Shown piece after piece: positions 29,301-38,461 of a stretch of DNA of 64,000 nucleotides. This DNA comes from Chlamydia ibidis 10-1398/6. GTDB taxonomy: Bacteria; Chlamydiota; Chlamydiia; Chlamydiales; Chlamydiaceae. How positions within the stretch are numbered: position 1 is the first letter of the stretch; every line of letters begins with the position of its first letter. The notes beneath the pieces were generated by a model. That model ran no database searches. It was not told the DNA's origin and saw nothing but the letters and a program-made list of their open reading frames with translations. The stretch spans positions 124,001 through 188,000 of the forward strand of contig NZ_APJW01000003.1 in the NCBI RefSeq assembly GCF_000454725.1, written 5' to 3'. A program made the position numbers and the translations under genes.

Positions 29301-31007
29301 TGTTCCAAAGTTATTTGCAATAGTAACATTGTCGCTTCCACAAATTCCTCCACCTCCAAGTACATTAACACAGTTATAGGAGGTAGCTGTATTACCTTCT
29401 AGAGAAGTAATACCGGTATTGCGAGTAATTGCTATAGACCTACCAAAAATAGCACCTCCACCGAAAACAATATCCTCATCTGCAGTGGGAGAAGGTATAG
29501 ATGTGTAAGCATTCTTTATAAAGGAGATAGTTCCAGAATTACCTACAAGTTCCACAACTCCTGAATGATCATCATCACTTCTAACATCTTTGGACAAATC
29601 TCCACTATAAATGGCACCACCACCAAGAGAAGACTTATTATCCTTAAATAGGATAGATCCAAAATTATCTTTAATAGTCGCACTATTGTTAGCGCATACA
29701 GCCCCACCATAACTTTGAGAAGTGTTTTCCTTAAAAGTCTGTTCTCCAACTTGTTCAGAAATGACAATATCTTTGCAAAGAATCGCACCTCCACATCCTT
29801 GAGAGCTGTTATTCAAGAAATGCATATCAGAATTATTTCTTAAAGAGATAATTCCTCTAGCTGCTAATGCTCCTCCTCCAACAAACATGCCTGGATCAAA
29901 ATCTAATAAAGAGCTGTTCTTAGAAAACTCAATAGTCGCTGTATTTTCAGCAATAGAGATCATCCGAGAAGATATTGCCCCCCCTGATAAAGCCTGATTG
30001 GACTTAAATAATAATGAACCTAAGTTAGAAGAAAGTGAAACGTTCTCTGCTGATATTGCCCCACCATTTGCCTTGTCGGCATGGTTACCCTGGAAAGTAT
30101 TTTCACCTATGTTTCCAATAATTTTAACACTGCCAGAAAGTACATCCTTAGCATTCTCAGCAATAGAACATACTCCGACAATTGCTCCGCCTCCCTGAGA
30201 GAAATCCTCTTGACTAACTTTCTCAAGTGCCAAATTAGTTTTAGATCCCGAAAAATTTAAATTGCTACACTCCCTGATAGTAATATCAGCACCTGCAATA
30301 GCCCCACCAGATTTACCAGAAGTACAATTCTCAAAAGACAAACCTTTCTTAAAATTCTCAAAAAATACACCTGAGGAAGAATACACTGCCGAGCCAGATT
30401 GGGAAGTACTAAGATTTTGGAAAGATAACTCAGCATTGGGTTCGCCTCCCCATAATGCTACACCAACAAAACAACTAGATGATTCATTTTTTTTAGGATC
30501 ATCCTTAGGAATATAACAAAAAGCAAGCCCCTGTTCCCCTTTCTGAATAGAAGGATATTTCTTACCTAGAAGATTTTCATCTAAATTCATAACATGGGCT
30601 GCGTCAATATCTTTCCAGAGCAATTTACCTAAGATCTGAAATAATGTAGTTCTATGTACTAAACTTTGATATCCTGACAAATCACTACTGCTCCCCACAC
30701 CTCCTTGAGAAACTATTTCAATCTGGCAAGAATTATTTTCTTTCAATACAAAACTATTCGATAAATCGCATACTTCCTTTTTATCCTTTATATCTTTGGG
30801 AACAATAGATTCGGTATCTTTCTTCTTCTTATCATAGAAAAAACCGGCTTTAGGAGAAGAAAATGCATATGGAGACGATTCTGAGACCAGTTCTGATCCA
30901 CCAAACCCACAAATATGTGATGAAACTCCTATGCCAACTAGTATGGAAAACATTACGGAACGAGAAAATGTTGAATTTTGCAACTTATTTTCTTTTTTCG
31001 TGATCAT
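26307..31007 (-). CDS. pmpD: Polymorphic outer membrane protein D, autotransporter adhesin
   Basis: This 1566-aa type V autotransporter has three parts. The signal peptide (residues 1-34) has a charged start. The long passenger (to about 1250) is a beta-helix with 18 GGA(I/L/V) repeats, often GGGAI, and many FxxN motifs. The C-terminal beta-barrel of about 280 residues has alternating aromatics and ends in Phe (RLIF). PmpD is the best conserved Pmp: an adhesin, processed at the surface and a neutralising-antibody target in C. trachomatis (CT812). An acidic, proline-containing insert (about 590-640) interrupts the repeats and could be a processing site. The gene lies 112 bases after plsX in the same direction and has its own terminator. 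No homopolymeric tract that would cause phase variation is seen. Confidence 0.96.
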   Translation of the reverse strand: MITKKENKLQNSTFSRSVMFSILVGIGVSSHICGFGGSELVSESSPYAFSSPKAGFFYDKKKKDTESIVPKDIKDKKEVCDLSNSFVLKENNSCQIEIVSQGGVGSSSDLSGYQSLVHRTTLFQILGKLLWKDIDAAHVMNLDENLLGKKYPSIQKGEQGLAFCYIPKDDPKKNESSSCFVGVALWGGEPNAELSFQNLSTSQSGSAVYSSSGVFFENFKKGLSFENCTSGKSGGAIAGADITIRECSNLNFSGSKTNLALEKVSQEDFSQGGGAIVGVCSIAENAKDVLSGSVKIIGNIGENTFQGNHADKANGGAISAENVSLSSNLGSLLFKSNQALSGGAISSRMISIAENTATIEFSKNSSLLDFDPGMFVGGGALAARGIISLRNNSDMHFLNNSSQGCGGAILCKDIVISEQVGEQTFKENTSQSYGGAVCANNSATIKDNFGSILFKDNKSSLGGGAIYSGDLSKDVRSDDDHSGVVELVGNSGTISFIKNAYTSIPSPTADEDIVFGGGAIFGRSIAITRNTGITSLEGNTATSYNCVNVLGGGGICGSDNVTIANNFGTVRFTYNKLELSPEACVRNSAEEEISLDKSDADLLHSSVNACTPKTEPTPVTHPSSNELSEQRQSTLGTVISGTYGGGAIFSKNVDISGNMGKVYFSDNSVILVEGIKNNCLSSGGGALYGSNNVKISDNKDIAFTNNYASGEKMCGGAILGSEVNISSNHNTEFSRNIAKLSGGAVCASEAPISVSNNMGDVLFSFNSTNGVGGALSSPKSSVYIIDNHADVVFKDNLAVGELYYSDRLEESHDRIAFSSGGGAILAGKTVSIEGNEKNVLFMNNFSEGFGGAILTGYLVGDDNSSRSISDEGTLVRIAGNKGNVVFSGNSVSISQAPMNSSCGGGAIHTQNLLVTDNLGSVMFYNNVARNGGAIKISEHGTVSVRAKGGDVVFSGNTNGLRESDAIYLAGTSSLIQELSAEKGHSVRIEDAINYESLTLRSSEAQGTSLLDNPTLVFNSKSSGNHLGSVCFSEHTSKIPQVAVLEQGVLSLSNGAQLWLAGFKQQRGSELLLSAGTTFRIMDLRDTPKVHISSSSVDKTGLHAVTIEPKKDGFDPELLLDINTVEIDLSSFVGDTENKQPLPPTIVVPKGTKIGSGSLNLVLVDTGGIGYENHELLNCERNIPLISFQSVSGSSEMPMNDPELEKIDVQVSVPPITSNTYGHSGVWSEAEVVNGRLVIGWKPTGYHLNPEKSGSLVLNTLWGQCGDLRSLKHQQLLHNVTAQRMEFDYSTNLWGAGIGSFINCANICDIDGFTHRSGGYAVGLDTQLIEDFLIGGSFSQFFGYTDSQSYTSRSDQIGYLGSGYIGILAGRWFLKGSLIYSNVQNNLSTRYESLGKSSASWESHGVLADARVDYRYLLNPRKFVSSIVSAFVPFAEVEYIYVDLPEIREVGSESRSFSSGRLQNISVPVGITLEHSYARGQRSEVNSLSLSYALDVYRRQPPVVVSLPTASYSWAGVASDVSRKICRAQFSNDTEWNSYFSTYLGFTYEWREHSVSYDVNGGIRLIF

Positions 31008-31119
31008 AGTAAACCTAACCCAGAAATGTTAGAGAACTGCTTTCCAAAAAGGTTTATCACTATCAACAAGATCCCGTCAACAAAGAAAGAATTGACAGAA
31101 GGGAGGACAAATATCCCAA

Positions 31120-32073
31120 CTAAGAGAGACTAGACAAAATACGTTTACAAACACTCGCCTGAGCAAGGTCTATAGAACCAGAAATGCCAGAAAACAAGGA
31201 GCGACTACATGCCTTGCCATGACATTTAATAACGAGTTTAGACAAACCGCATAGCATAGATCCTGGATAGATTGTATAATCCAGTTGACGCTTAATATCG
31301 ATTTCTAATTTATCTCCTAGGATATTTCTAAGAAAATCAAATACACCCTCAGCGGTCTTTAAAAAAATATTACCTGTAAACCCATCGGTCACCACGATGT
31401 CAATACGCCCACTAAAAACATCATCACTTTCAATATTTCCTACAAACATAGAACCAAATAGATCACGCAACATACGAAAAGTCTGCCGATGAGCTTCAGT
31501 ACCTTTTCGTTCTTCGGACCCGATGTTCAATAAACCAATAGTAAGCTTACTATCGACTTTGCCCAAACATTGACGATACGCAACTCCCATGCGAGCAAAA
31601 CCCACCATTTCTTCAGGTCTTACAGACACATTAGCCCCTACATCAAGAATCACTGCACAACCACGCATAGTGGGAACTCGCACTAGCAAAGCCGGACGAG
31701 AAACAGTAGGCAATAAAGGAATTCTTGCTCTAGACAAAGTAATCAGTGCGGCAGTATTTCCTGTGGAAACAAAAGCATCGATTTTATCTTGGCTCAAATA
31801 ATCCAAACCAAGAGCCATCGAGGAAGACCTCTTACGGACCGCCGCTAAAAGAGAGTCATTCATTGTCACATATTCATCAGAAACAATAATCTCCGCGCAT
31901 TGTTTATCATAAGAAGTCTTTTCTATCTGGTCTTTGACATCTTTAGAGGCAAAGACTGTAAAAATAGAAGGATCGTGCAAATTTCGTGACTTCAATACAT
32001 CCATCAGCACTTCCCAAATAACAAGTGGAGATCGATCCCCACCCATTAGATCTATGCCAATCCGCACAACCAT
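31120..32073 (-). CDS. plsX: Phosphate acyltransferase PlsX
   Basis: This 317-aa protein makes acyl-phosphate from acyl-ACP for phospholipid synthesis. It begins VRIGIDLMGGDRSP, the usual PlsX N-terminus, has VSTGNTAALI near residue 105, ILDVGANVSVRPE near 150 and a VVTDGFTGNIFLK segment near 228. The length is normal. It is third in the order DUF177, rpmF, plsX, a widely conserved bacterial arrangement linking ribosomal L32 with lipid synthesis. PlsX usually feeds PlsY, whereas this window encodes a PlsB that uses acyl-ACP directly. Confidence 0.96.
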   Translation of the reverse strand: MVVRIGIDLMGGDRSPLVIWEVLMDVLKSRNLHDPSIFTVFASKDVKDQIEKTSYDKQCAEIIVSDEYVTMNDSLLAAVRKRSSSMALGLDYLSQDKIDAFVSTGNTAALITLSRARIPLLPTVSRPALLVRVPTMRGCAVILDVGANVSVRPEEMVGFARMGVAYRQCLGKVDSKLTIGLLNIGSEERKGTEAHRQTFRMLRDLFGSMFVGNIESDDVFSGRIDIVVTDGFTGNIFLKTAEGVFDFLRNILGDKLEIDIKRQLDYTIYPGSMLCGLSKLVIKCHGKACSRSLFSGISGSIDLAQASVCKRILSSLS

Positions 32074-32088
32074 AATCTCAAATTCGCG

Positions 32089-32271
32089 TTATTTCTTTTC
32101 TACACTGATAACAGATTTGCCGTTATAAAAACCGCAAGCAGCACATACTGTGTGAGGCATAAAACTACCCTTACAGTTGGAACAAACCGCAGCGCTCTTG
32201 GTTTTTTTAGCGTCATGGCTTCTACGGATATTTTTTCTAGCATTGCTGTGTCGATTACGTGGTACTGCCAT
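32089..32271 (-). CDS. rpmF: 50S ribosomal protein L32
   Basis: This 60-aa protein starts MAVPRNRHSNARKNIRRSHD and carries the zinc ribbon CSNC...CAACG. It is a structural protein of the large subunit. The gene lies 15 bases upstream of plsX and 15 bases downstream of the DUF177 gene. Confidence 0.97.
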   Translation of the reverse strand: MAVPRNRHSNARKNIRRSHDAKKTKSAAVCSNCKGSFMPHTVCAACGFYNGKSVISVEKK

Positions 32272-32286
32272 ACTTTCTCACCTTAG

Positions 32287-32748
32287 TTATAAATGTTCGA
32301 AGGGATTATCCCCTCGATTGTTTTTTGTATCCTGCAAATATTGTACGATATTTTTCCTTTCAGGACAGCCATCCTTATCGCATTCTTGAAAACAGTCGCT
32401 TTCCAAAAGCAACTCCTGGCGAATTAAGTGTCTGCAATCAAATATCCCGGATTTCACTTCGTCAAAGTGGATTAGCCTACAAATTCCACGCACTACAACT
32501 GGGAATAAAAAACCAATGTTACAGATAGAACATCGCAAACCTAACTCAGTAGAAATATCTAAAGACAGAATCCACTGTTCGCTATCAATGCGTTCCAGAT
32601 TTCCACAAACACTGATAGGACTAGAGAACAATTCCTGTTCTCCATCCTCACGAATTAAATCTGGGGATATAGAGTAATCTATCGCTTCTGTTTCTCCAGG
32701 AAGCTTCAAACGATAAAGATATAATTTTAAATCATCCGCACTTCCCAT
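32287..32748 (-). CDS. DUF177 (YceD-like) protein
   Basis: This 153-aa protein belongs by position and motifs to the YceD/DUF177 family, whose genes sit upstream of rpmF in most bacteria. A CSICNIGF motif near residue 72 and the acidic segment IHFDEVKSG match the family pattern. The family has been linked to 23S rRNA accumulation in plants and bacteria; the precise role is not settled. The ATG at 32748 has AAGG eight bases upstream. First gene of the rpmF-plsX operon. Confidence 0.85.
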   Translation of the reverse strand: MGSADDLKLYLYRLKLPGETEAIDYSISPDLIREDGEQELFSSPISVCGNLERIDSEQWILSLDISTELGLRCSICNIGFLFPVVVRGICRLIHFDEVKSGIFDCRHLIRQELLLESDCFQECDKDGCPERKNIVQYLQDTKNNRGDNPFEHL

Positions 32749-33059
32749 GGGGGAACCTTACTAGTGTATTTCGCAGCCTGATCAGAATCGAAGGCAAGAG
32801 TTTATCAGACAAGGTAATTATAGAAAACAAAGACGTACTTTAAATCTATTCGAAGGAATAAAAATAAAATTACCCTTTCTAATTAAAAGAATCAATTAAA
32901 GCATTTCTGTAGAATTTTTTAGCAATCTTTTTTATAATCCCTTGTTGGATTATGAAAATATCTAAGAAGCTAGGAGTTCCGATCTTCTTAAAAAAATACA
33001 ACTATCCTCTAAACATCAAAGCAAGGTAACGCGGATAGGATGTAGTATCAAGGAAAGTC
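32749..33059. other. Divergent promoter region, DUF177-rpmF-plsX and rng
   Basis: This 311-base gap lies between two divergent operons. A good TATAAT sits at 32933-32938 on the plus strand, which would give a leader of about 115 bases for rng. No close -35 match at 17 bp. I see no ORF or RNA gene. Confidence 0.5.
32933..32938 (+). promoter_or_regulatory. Candidate -10 box of the rng operon
   Basis: Perfect TATAAT in an A/T-rich upstream setting, about 120 bases before the rng ATG. The -35 element is unclear, so the call rests on the hexamer and position only. Confidence 0.4.
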
Positions 33060-34598
33060 ATGGAAAACGACATCTTACTAAACATAGAGTCTAAGGAAAT
33101 TCGCTACGCTCATTTAAAAAATGGTCATCTTTTTGATCTAATTATTGAAAGAAAAAAAGTTCGTCAGCTTAAAGGTAATATCTATCGGGGTCGGGTAACC
33201 AATATTTTAAGAAACATCCAATCTGCTTTTATCAATATTGATGAGAGAGAAAACGGATTTATTCATATCTCCGATGTTTTAGAGAATTCGAAAAAATTCG
33301 AACAAATGTTCGATATAGACTTCAAGGGAGATGATTCAGAAGAAAAAACTGAAACACAAGAAGAGGCCCCTATTGAAGAACTACTTAAAATAGACAGTCC
33401 TGTTTTAGTCCAAGTAGTAAAAGAACCTATTGGCAGCAAAGGTGCTCGCCTTACCTCAAATATTTCTATTCCTGGACGTTACTTAGTCCTTCTTCCCAAT
33501 TCCCCACATCGTGGTGTTTCTAGGAAAATTGAAGACGCTCATATGCGCGAACAATTAAAACAATTAATTCGTTCTTTCGAAATGCCTCAAGATATGGGCC
33601 TAATCTGTCGGACTGCAAGCGTACTAGCTTCAACAGAAGCCCTAGTTAATGAAGCGCACGACCTTCTGCTTACCTGGAAAGGAATTTTAGAAAAATTTCA
33701 TTCTACTGATCAGCCCTGCCTTCTTTATGAAGAGACGGATATTTTAAAAAAAGCGGTTATCACTTGTATCGATAAAAATTATAAGCGTCTGTTAATTGAC
33801 GACTATTCGACTTATCAAAAGTGTAAGCGCATGTTAAAAAAATACGCCCCTGAATCTGGGGTAAAAATTGAGTACTATCGTGATTCTGTCCCTATGTTTG
33901 AACGATTTAGCATAGAGAAAGAAATTGATAAAGCTACTAAGAGAAAGATTTGGCTTTCAAGTGGAGGGTATTTATTCTTCGACAAAACGGAAGCGATGCA
34001 TACGATCGACGTCAATTCAGGAAGAAGTACTCAGCTAGAAAGTGGTGTAGAGGAAACTCTAGTACAAATTAATTTAGAAGCAGCGGAAGAAATAGCTAGG
34101 CAATTGCGCTTAAGAAACGTTGGTGGCTTAGTAATTATTGATTTTATCGATATGAAATCTCGTAAAAATCAGCGTCGAGTTTTGGAACGCCTAAAAGAAC
34201 ACATGAAGTATGATGCTGCACGCTGTACAATTTTGAGCATGAGTGAGTTTGGATTAGTAGAGATGACTCGACAAAGAAACCGCGAATCTCTAATGCAGAC
34301 ACTATTCACAATATGCCCATATTGCATGGGGAATGCTATTATCAAAACACCTGAAAGTGTAGTTATTGAGATTGAACGTGATCTAAAGAAAGTGATTAAT
34401 CATAAGGAACATTCTCATTTATGTTTAGTTGTACATCCCGAAATTGCTCACTATATGAAACAAGAAGGTGATGATAACGAGCTGATTCGCTTAGCAAAAA
34501 CTCTGAAGGCAAAACTACAAATTAGTACTTCAGATTCTCTACATCTAAACCACTATCAATTTTTCTCTTTGATCACAGGTGAAAGTATTGAACTATAG
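33060..34598 (+). CDS. rng: Ribonuclease E/G family endonuclease (RNase G, CafA)
   Basis: This 512-aa protein begins with the short RNase-G-type N-terminus and S1 domain (RNIQSAFINIDERENGFIHI, about residues 50-68). The catalytic magnesium aspartates are in HTIDVNSGR near 316 and VIIDFIDMKS near 358. The Zn-link CPYC is near residue 419. It lacks the long scaffold domain of RNase E. It processes rRNA and decays mRNA. An acidic insert at about residues 85-105 breaks the S1 domain. It is first in the rng-plsB-M16 cluster: plsB follows within a few bases. Confidence 0.95.
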   Translation: MENDILLNIESKEIRYAHLKNGHLFDLIIERKKVRQLKGNIYRGRVTNILRNIQSAFINIDERENGFIHISDVLENSKKFEQMFDIDFKGDDSEEKTETQEEAPIEELLKIDSPVLVQVVKEPIGSKGARLTSNISIPGRYLVLLPNSPHRGVSRKIEDAHMREQLKQLIRSFEMPQDMGLICRTASVLASTEALVNEAHDLLLTWKGILEKFHSTDQPCLLYEETDILKKAVITCIDKNYKRLLIDDYSTYQKCKRMLKKYAPESGVKIEYYRDSVPMFERFSIEKEIDKATKRKIWLSSGGYLFFDKTEAMHTIDVNSGRSTQLESGVEETLVQINLEAAEEIARQLRLRNVGGLVIIDFIDMKSRKNQRRVLERLKEHMKYDAARCTILSMSEFGLVEMTRQRNRESLMQTLFTICPYCMGNAIIKTPESVVIEIERDLKKVINHKEHSHLCLVVHPEIAHYMKQEGDDNELIRLAKTLKAKLQISTSDSLHLNHYQFFSLITGESIEL

Positions 34599-34607
34599 GG
34601 TATGAGC

Positions 34608-35609
34608 ATGCAATTTTCTACTTACCTATCACAAGCTTTCGATAACCAGTCTCTACCCGAGTCCCTACAGCAACAGTTCCAAATCTATCATCAAAACTAC
34701 CTTGATGCGGCAACTAAAAAGTGCTCCCTAGATGCAGCAGAAGCGCTTTGTCTACAGTGGCTTAAGGTGATTATTGAAGATTTGAAAAATCCTTTTGTTT
34801 TCCCCCCCTATCACAAAAAAATACGCACCCCAGTTGACTTGTTTCTCTTTGGAAAAGAATTTTTTTCCGTTCTTGTAGATGATGATGCTTCTCGCGTCTT
34901 AAACCTGCACCGTTTGGATGAGATTCGAAATTACCTGGCTCGCGGGGATAACGTCATTTTGTTTGCTAATCATCAAACAGAATGCGATCCACAACTTATG
35001 TACTACTTGCTAGGTAAAACTCATGCCGATATTTTGGAAAATCTGATTTTCGTAGCAGGAGATCGTGTTACTTCAGATCCCCTAGCACGTCCGTTTAGTA
35101 TGGGTTGTGATCTTCTATGTATTTATTCTAAACGCCATATCAATACTCCTTTAGAACAAAGAGAAGAAAAACTTCATCATAACCAAAAAAGTATGAAAAC
35201 CTTAAGATCTCTTCTACATGAAGGAGGGAAGTTTATTTATGTAGCACCTGCAGGAGGACGCGATAGAAAAACTAACAATAATTTACTTTATCCGGCAGAT
35301 TTCCAAGCTGATAGTATTGAAATGTTTCGGTTATTAGCGAAATCATCCAGCAATCCTGCTCATTTCTATCCTTTAGCTCTGAAGACATATGATGTCCTAC
35401 CCCCACCTCCAAGTATTGAGGATGCAATAGGTGAATATCGTGCGATTTTCTTTGCTCCTATTTTCTTTAATTTCGGTGAAGAAGTTTCTTTGGATCACCT
35501 ATGTTCAGAAGAAGAAATTGCACATTTTGATAAACACAAGCAACGTGCTATTAGAGCAGAAAGAGTATTTTCAATTGTAAAACAACTATACCAGGAACTA
35601 CAGACATGA
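34608..35609 (+). CDS. plsB: Glycerol-3-phosphate 1-O-acyltransferase
   Basis: This protein of about 333 aa acylates glycerol-3-P at position 1, starting phospholipid synthesis. The HX4D motif is NHQTECD near residues 121-127, followed by YVAPAGGRDR, an acyltransferase block III-type segment. It is far shorter than E. coli PlsB (about 800 aa) and resembles the soluble chloroplast-type enzymes. The ATG at 34608 has AGGG seven bases upstream, so I prefer it over the ATG at 34602. Its stop overlaps the start of the next gene by 4 bases (ATGA). Confidence 0.92.
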   Translation: MQFSTYLSQAFDNQSLPESLQQQFQIYHQNYLDAATKKCSLDAAEALCLQWLKVIIEDLKNPFVFPPYHKKIRTPVDLFLFGKEFFSVLVDDDASRVLNLHRLDEIRNYLARGDNVILFANHQTECDPQLMYYLLGKTHADILENLIFVAGDRVTSDPLARPFSMGCDLLCIYSKRHINTPLEQREEKLHHNQKSMKTLRSLLHEGGKFIYVAPAGGRDRKTNNNLLYPADFQADSIEMFRLLAKSSSNPAHFYPLALKTYDVLPPPPSIEDAIGEYRAIFFAPIFFNFGEEVSLDHLCSEEEIAHFDKHKQRAIRAERVFSIVKQLYQELQT

Positions 35610-38449
35610 GATTTCGATTTGGATATATTTTAGTTTCCTTATCTCTAATAATCACCTCATGCGGTAATTCGGCAAAAAAAATCTCTGATTTATGTCCTTT
35701 GAAAGTCTTAACACCCGCAGTTGCGAACCAAAAAATAGCTAAAATGGTCTGCAAAAACGGGTTACAATTACTGATTATTTCCAACCCAGATACGGCTATT
35801 TCTGGGGCTGCCCTAGCAGTAAAAACTGGCAACAACGCTGATCCTGAAGATATACCTGGGATGGCACATTTCACCGAACATTGCGTCTTCTTAGGAAACG
35901 AAAAATATCCGGAGCCTTCGGGATTCGCTAATTTCTTGAGTAGCCACAATGGAATGCGCAATGCCTTTACGTCTCCCAGGACTACTAGTTTTATATTTTC
36001 TATAGACACCTCTGCCTTTAATGAAGCCATTACACAGTTTGTGCATATGTTTATCCGTCCACTATTTCGACAGGAGGATTTGGATCGTGAAAAATATGCA
36101 GTGGATCAAGAATTTAGCATTCATCCCAATCAAGATACACGACGTATATTTCGTATCCAGCAAATTATTGCTCCGAAAGGAAATCCTATACAGAAATTTG
36201 GTTGTGGAAATGAAAAGACTTTATCAAAAGTGACTTCTGAAGATATGCGTTCTTGGTTCTATAAGCATTATTCTCCCGAAAATATGGTCGCCATTGTCTA
36301 TACTTCTGACCCTATTGACCTAGCCACAAAAAATCTTACAAAAATTTTCGGAGAAATTCCTTCTTCAGATACTTATTGTCCTAATCAGATATTTTTGCCT
36401 TCAGGAGATACAGACTCTTTAGGTAAGATTTACATTAATCAAGCGAATCAACCCCAATCCTGCCTTGAGATGTACTGGCATCTATATGATTCGCAAGATA
36501 GTTCCTCTCTCGGTTGTTATGCAGCTCTTTCTCATATTCTTACACATGAAGGAGAGAATGGTCTTATATCTTTGCTAAAAAGGAAACACTTAATTACAGC
36601 TGCTTATTCTGGATACTATAGAACCTCTACTAGTACTGGTGATTTCTATTTATCCTTTGAATTAACTGAACAAGGGGATAAAGAATATTCTCAAATTCTA
36701 ACTTATGTTTTTGATTATCTAAAGCATATGCAAAAGCAAGGCATTCCAAAATACTGCCTAGAAGAAATCAATAAAATTAATTCTTTAAACTACGTTTACA
36801 GCTCCAATACAGAGTTATTTCAATCTCTTACAAAACAGATCAGCGACCTAACTGAGGAAAGCTTATCCACTTATCCTTATCAATCTCTTGTATACCCGGA
36901 ATACACCATTGAGGAAGAAAAGCACCTACTCAGTATATTATCAAACCCTGCCCTAACTCGTTATATCTTATCGACGAGATTATCTAGCCATTTAGACAAC
37001 TCTATTCCGCACTACGACCCCATCTTCAACATGACATATTATGAGTGCCCTCTTCCAGATTTACATAACACTGGAACTGATAGAGAAGTTATAAGTTTTC
37101 CTGAGCCAAACACTTATATCCCAGAGAATTTCTCAGATTTTGTCTGTCCTACTCCTACTATACATGATTCCTTCCCTTTTTCACCGCAACTAGCTTACGA
37201 GGACGATCAATTACTATGTTATGTTTGTCAGGATACTTATTATACTCTTCCTAAGTTATCTCTAACTTTGAGAATACGTTCACCACAGATTTCTCGTAAA
37301 AATCTGGCCTCTCTAGTTTCTGCTGATATTTATAGCCTTGCAGTGGAAGAAAAATTACGTGAGAAATTTTTCTCTGCAAGCCTCGTTGGTATTACATTGT
37401 CGGCATCCCAAAGAGGTGAAGGCTTTGACCTGACAATTTCGGGTTACACAACGATAACTCCTGCTCTTCTAAAATCTATCTTGCCTTTATTGCCCCAAAT
37501 AGAAGTGTCGGAAGAGCAATTTATTTCTTACCAACAACAAGTTCTTCAAAACTATACTGCAGGAAAAACATGTTGCCCTGTTCGGTTTGGGCTTGCAGAA
37601 ATCAAGTCCCAGGTAATGTTAGATAGCTACTCCTACGATGAAAAAATCAGGGCATTACAAGAAATAAGTTTTTCTGATTTTCAAAGATTTAAACAACATT
37701 TGTTCGAAAAAATTAAGGCAGAAGCTCTAATCGTAGGAGCACTTTCTGAAAAACAAGAGAATGATCTCATCAGTACTCTGAAAGAATTTATTTCTTCCTA
37801 TCCTATTTATCAAACGCCCCCATTTTGCTACCAAATAAGAGGGTCATCTCAACACGTCATAAATTTAAATTATCCTCTAGAAGGGAATGGGATGATATTA
37901 ATGCTCGGGTCTGAGAACAATACCTCATGTAACTCACTCGTTGCTAACGAAATGATGTTTGATTGGCTACATGAAATTGCATTTCATGAACTACGCACAC
38001 AACAGCAATTAGGATATATGGTAGGGGCCCGGCATTGTGAATTAGCATCCTGTCCTTTTGGTTTTTTCTACATTCGCTCCGCGACTTATTCTCCTCAGGA
38101 ACTAACAGAAAGAACAAAAACTTTTATTAAGAAGGTCGTGGATAACCCGGAAGCATTTGGAATGTCTCCCGAGTATTTTTCCAACCTAAGATCAGCATAT
38201 ATCCAAAGTAAACTTCGTCCTTCTTTTCCTATAGAAAGTACCAAGGATATATTGTTTAATCTAGCATTTGAAAACAGTCCACCTAGGTTATCTTTACCTA
38301 ACGAAAATATCTCTGCCGCTAGAAACATGACCTACGAAGAATTTCTGGAATTTTCAAAACAATTCTTATCAGGATCCTTAGGATCAGAACTCTTAGTACA
38401 TGTTGTCGGAACAGATGCAAAAAATTGTCATTCTCAATCTGTTAACTAA
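35606..38449 (+). CDS. ptr: M16 (pitrilysin/insulinase) zinc protease, predicted lipoprotein
   Basis: This 947-aa protein has a lipoprotein-type signal peptide with the lipobox ITSC (Cys19). The zinc motif HFTEH is at about residues 88-92, with the downstream glutamate in KYAVDQEF about 75 residues later. Two M16 halves cover the remainder, and the length is close to E. coli pitrilysin (962). It should cleave small peptides in the periplasm. It overlaps the stop of plsB by 4 bases, so translational coupling is likely. This differs from the M16C enzyme at the window start by subfamily and by having an export signal. I recall it as CT806. Confidence 0.92.
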   Translation: MRFRFGYILVSLSLIITSCGNSAKKISDLCPLKVLTPAVANQKIAKMVCKNGLQLLIISNPDTAISGAALAVKTGNNADPEDIPGMAHFTEHCVFLGNEKYPEPSGFANFLSSHNGMRNAFTSPRTTSFIFSIDTSAFNEAITQFVHMFIRPLFRQEDLDREKYAVDQEFSIHPNQDTRRIFRIQQIIAPKGNPIQKFGCGNEKTLSKVTSEDMRSWFYKHYSPENMVAIVYTSDPIDLATKNLTKIFGEIPSSDTYCPNQIFLPSGDTDSLGKIYINQANQPQSCLEMYWHLYDSQDSSSLGCYAALSHILTHEGENGLISLLKRKHLITAAYSGYYRTSTSTGDFYLSFELTEQGDKEYSQILTYVFDYLKHMQKQGIPKYCLEEINKINSLNYVYSSNTELFQSLTKQISDLTEESLSTYPYQSLVYPEYTIEEEKHLLSILSNPALTRYILSTRLSSHLDNSIPHYDPIFNMTYYECPLPDLHNTGTDREVISFPEPNTYIPENFSDFVCPTPTIHDSFPFSPQLAYEDDQLLCYVCQDTYYTLPKLSLTLRIRSPQISRKNLASLVSADIYSLAVEEKLREKFFSASLVGITLSASQRGEGFDLTISGYTTITPALLKSILPLLPQIEVSEEQFISYQQQVLQNYTAGKTCCPVRFGLAEIKSQVMLDSYSYDEKIRALQEISFSDFQRFKQHLFEKIKAEALIVGALSEKQENDLISTLKEFISSYPIYQTPPFCYQIRGSSQHVINLNYPLEGNGMILMLGSENNTSCNSLVANEMMFDWLHEIAFHELRTQQQLGYMVGARHCELASCPFGFFYIRSATYSPQELTERTKTFIKKVVDNPEAFGMSPEYFSNLRSAYIQSKLRPSFPIESTKDILFNLAFENSPPRLSLPNENISAARNMTYEEFLEFSKQFLSGSLGSELLVHVVGTDAKNCHSQSVN

Positions 38450-38461
38450 GAAAAAATTTCC

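Noticed and set aside
28366..30516. Plus-strand ORFs opposite pmpD
   Set aside because: They are Pro/Ala-rich translations antisense to the GGAI repeat codons and vanish as real genes.
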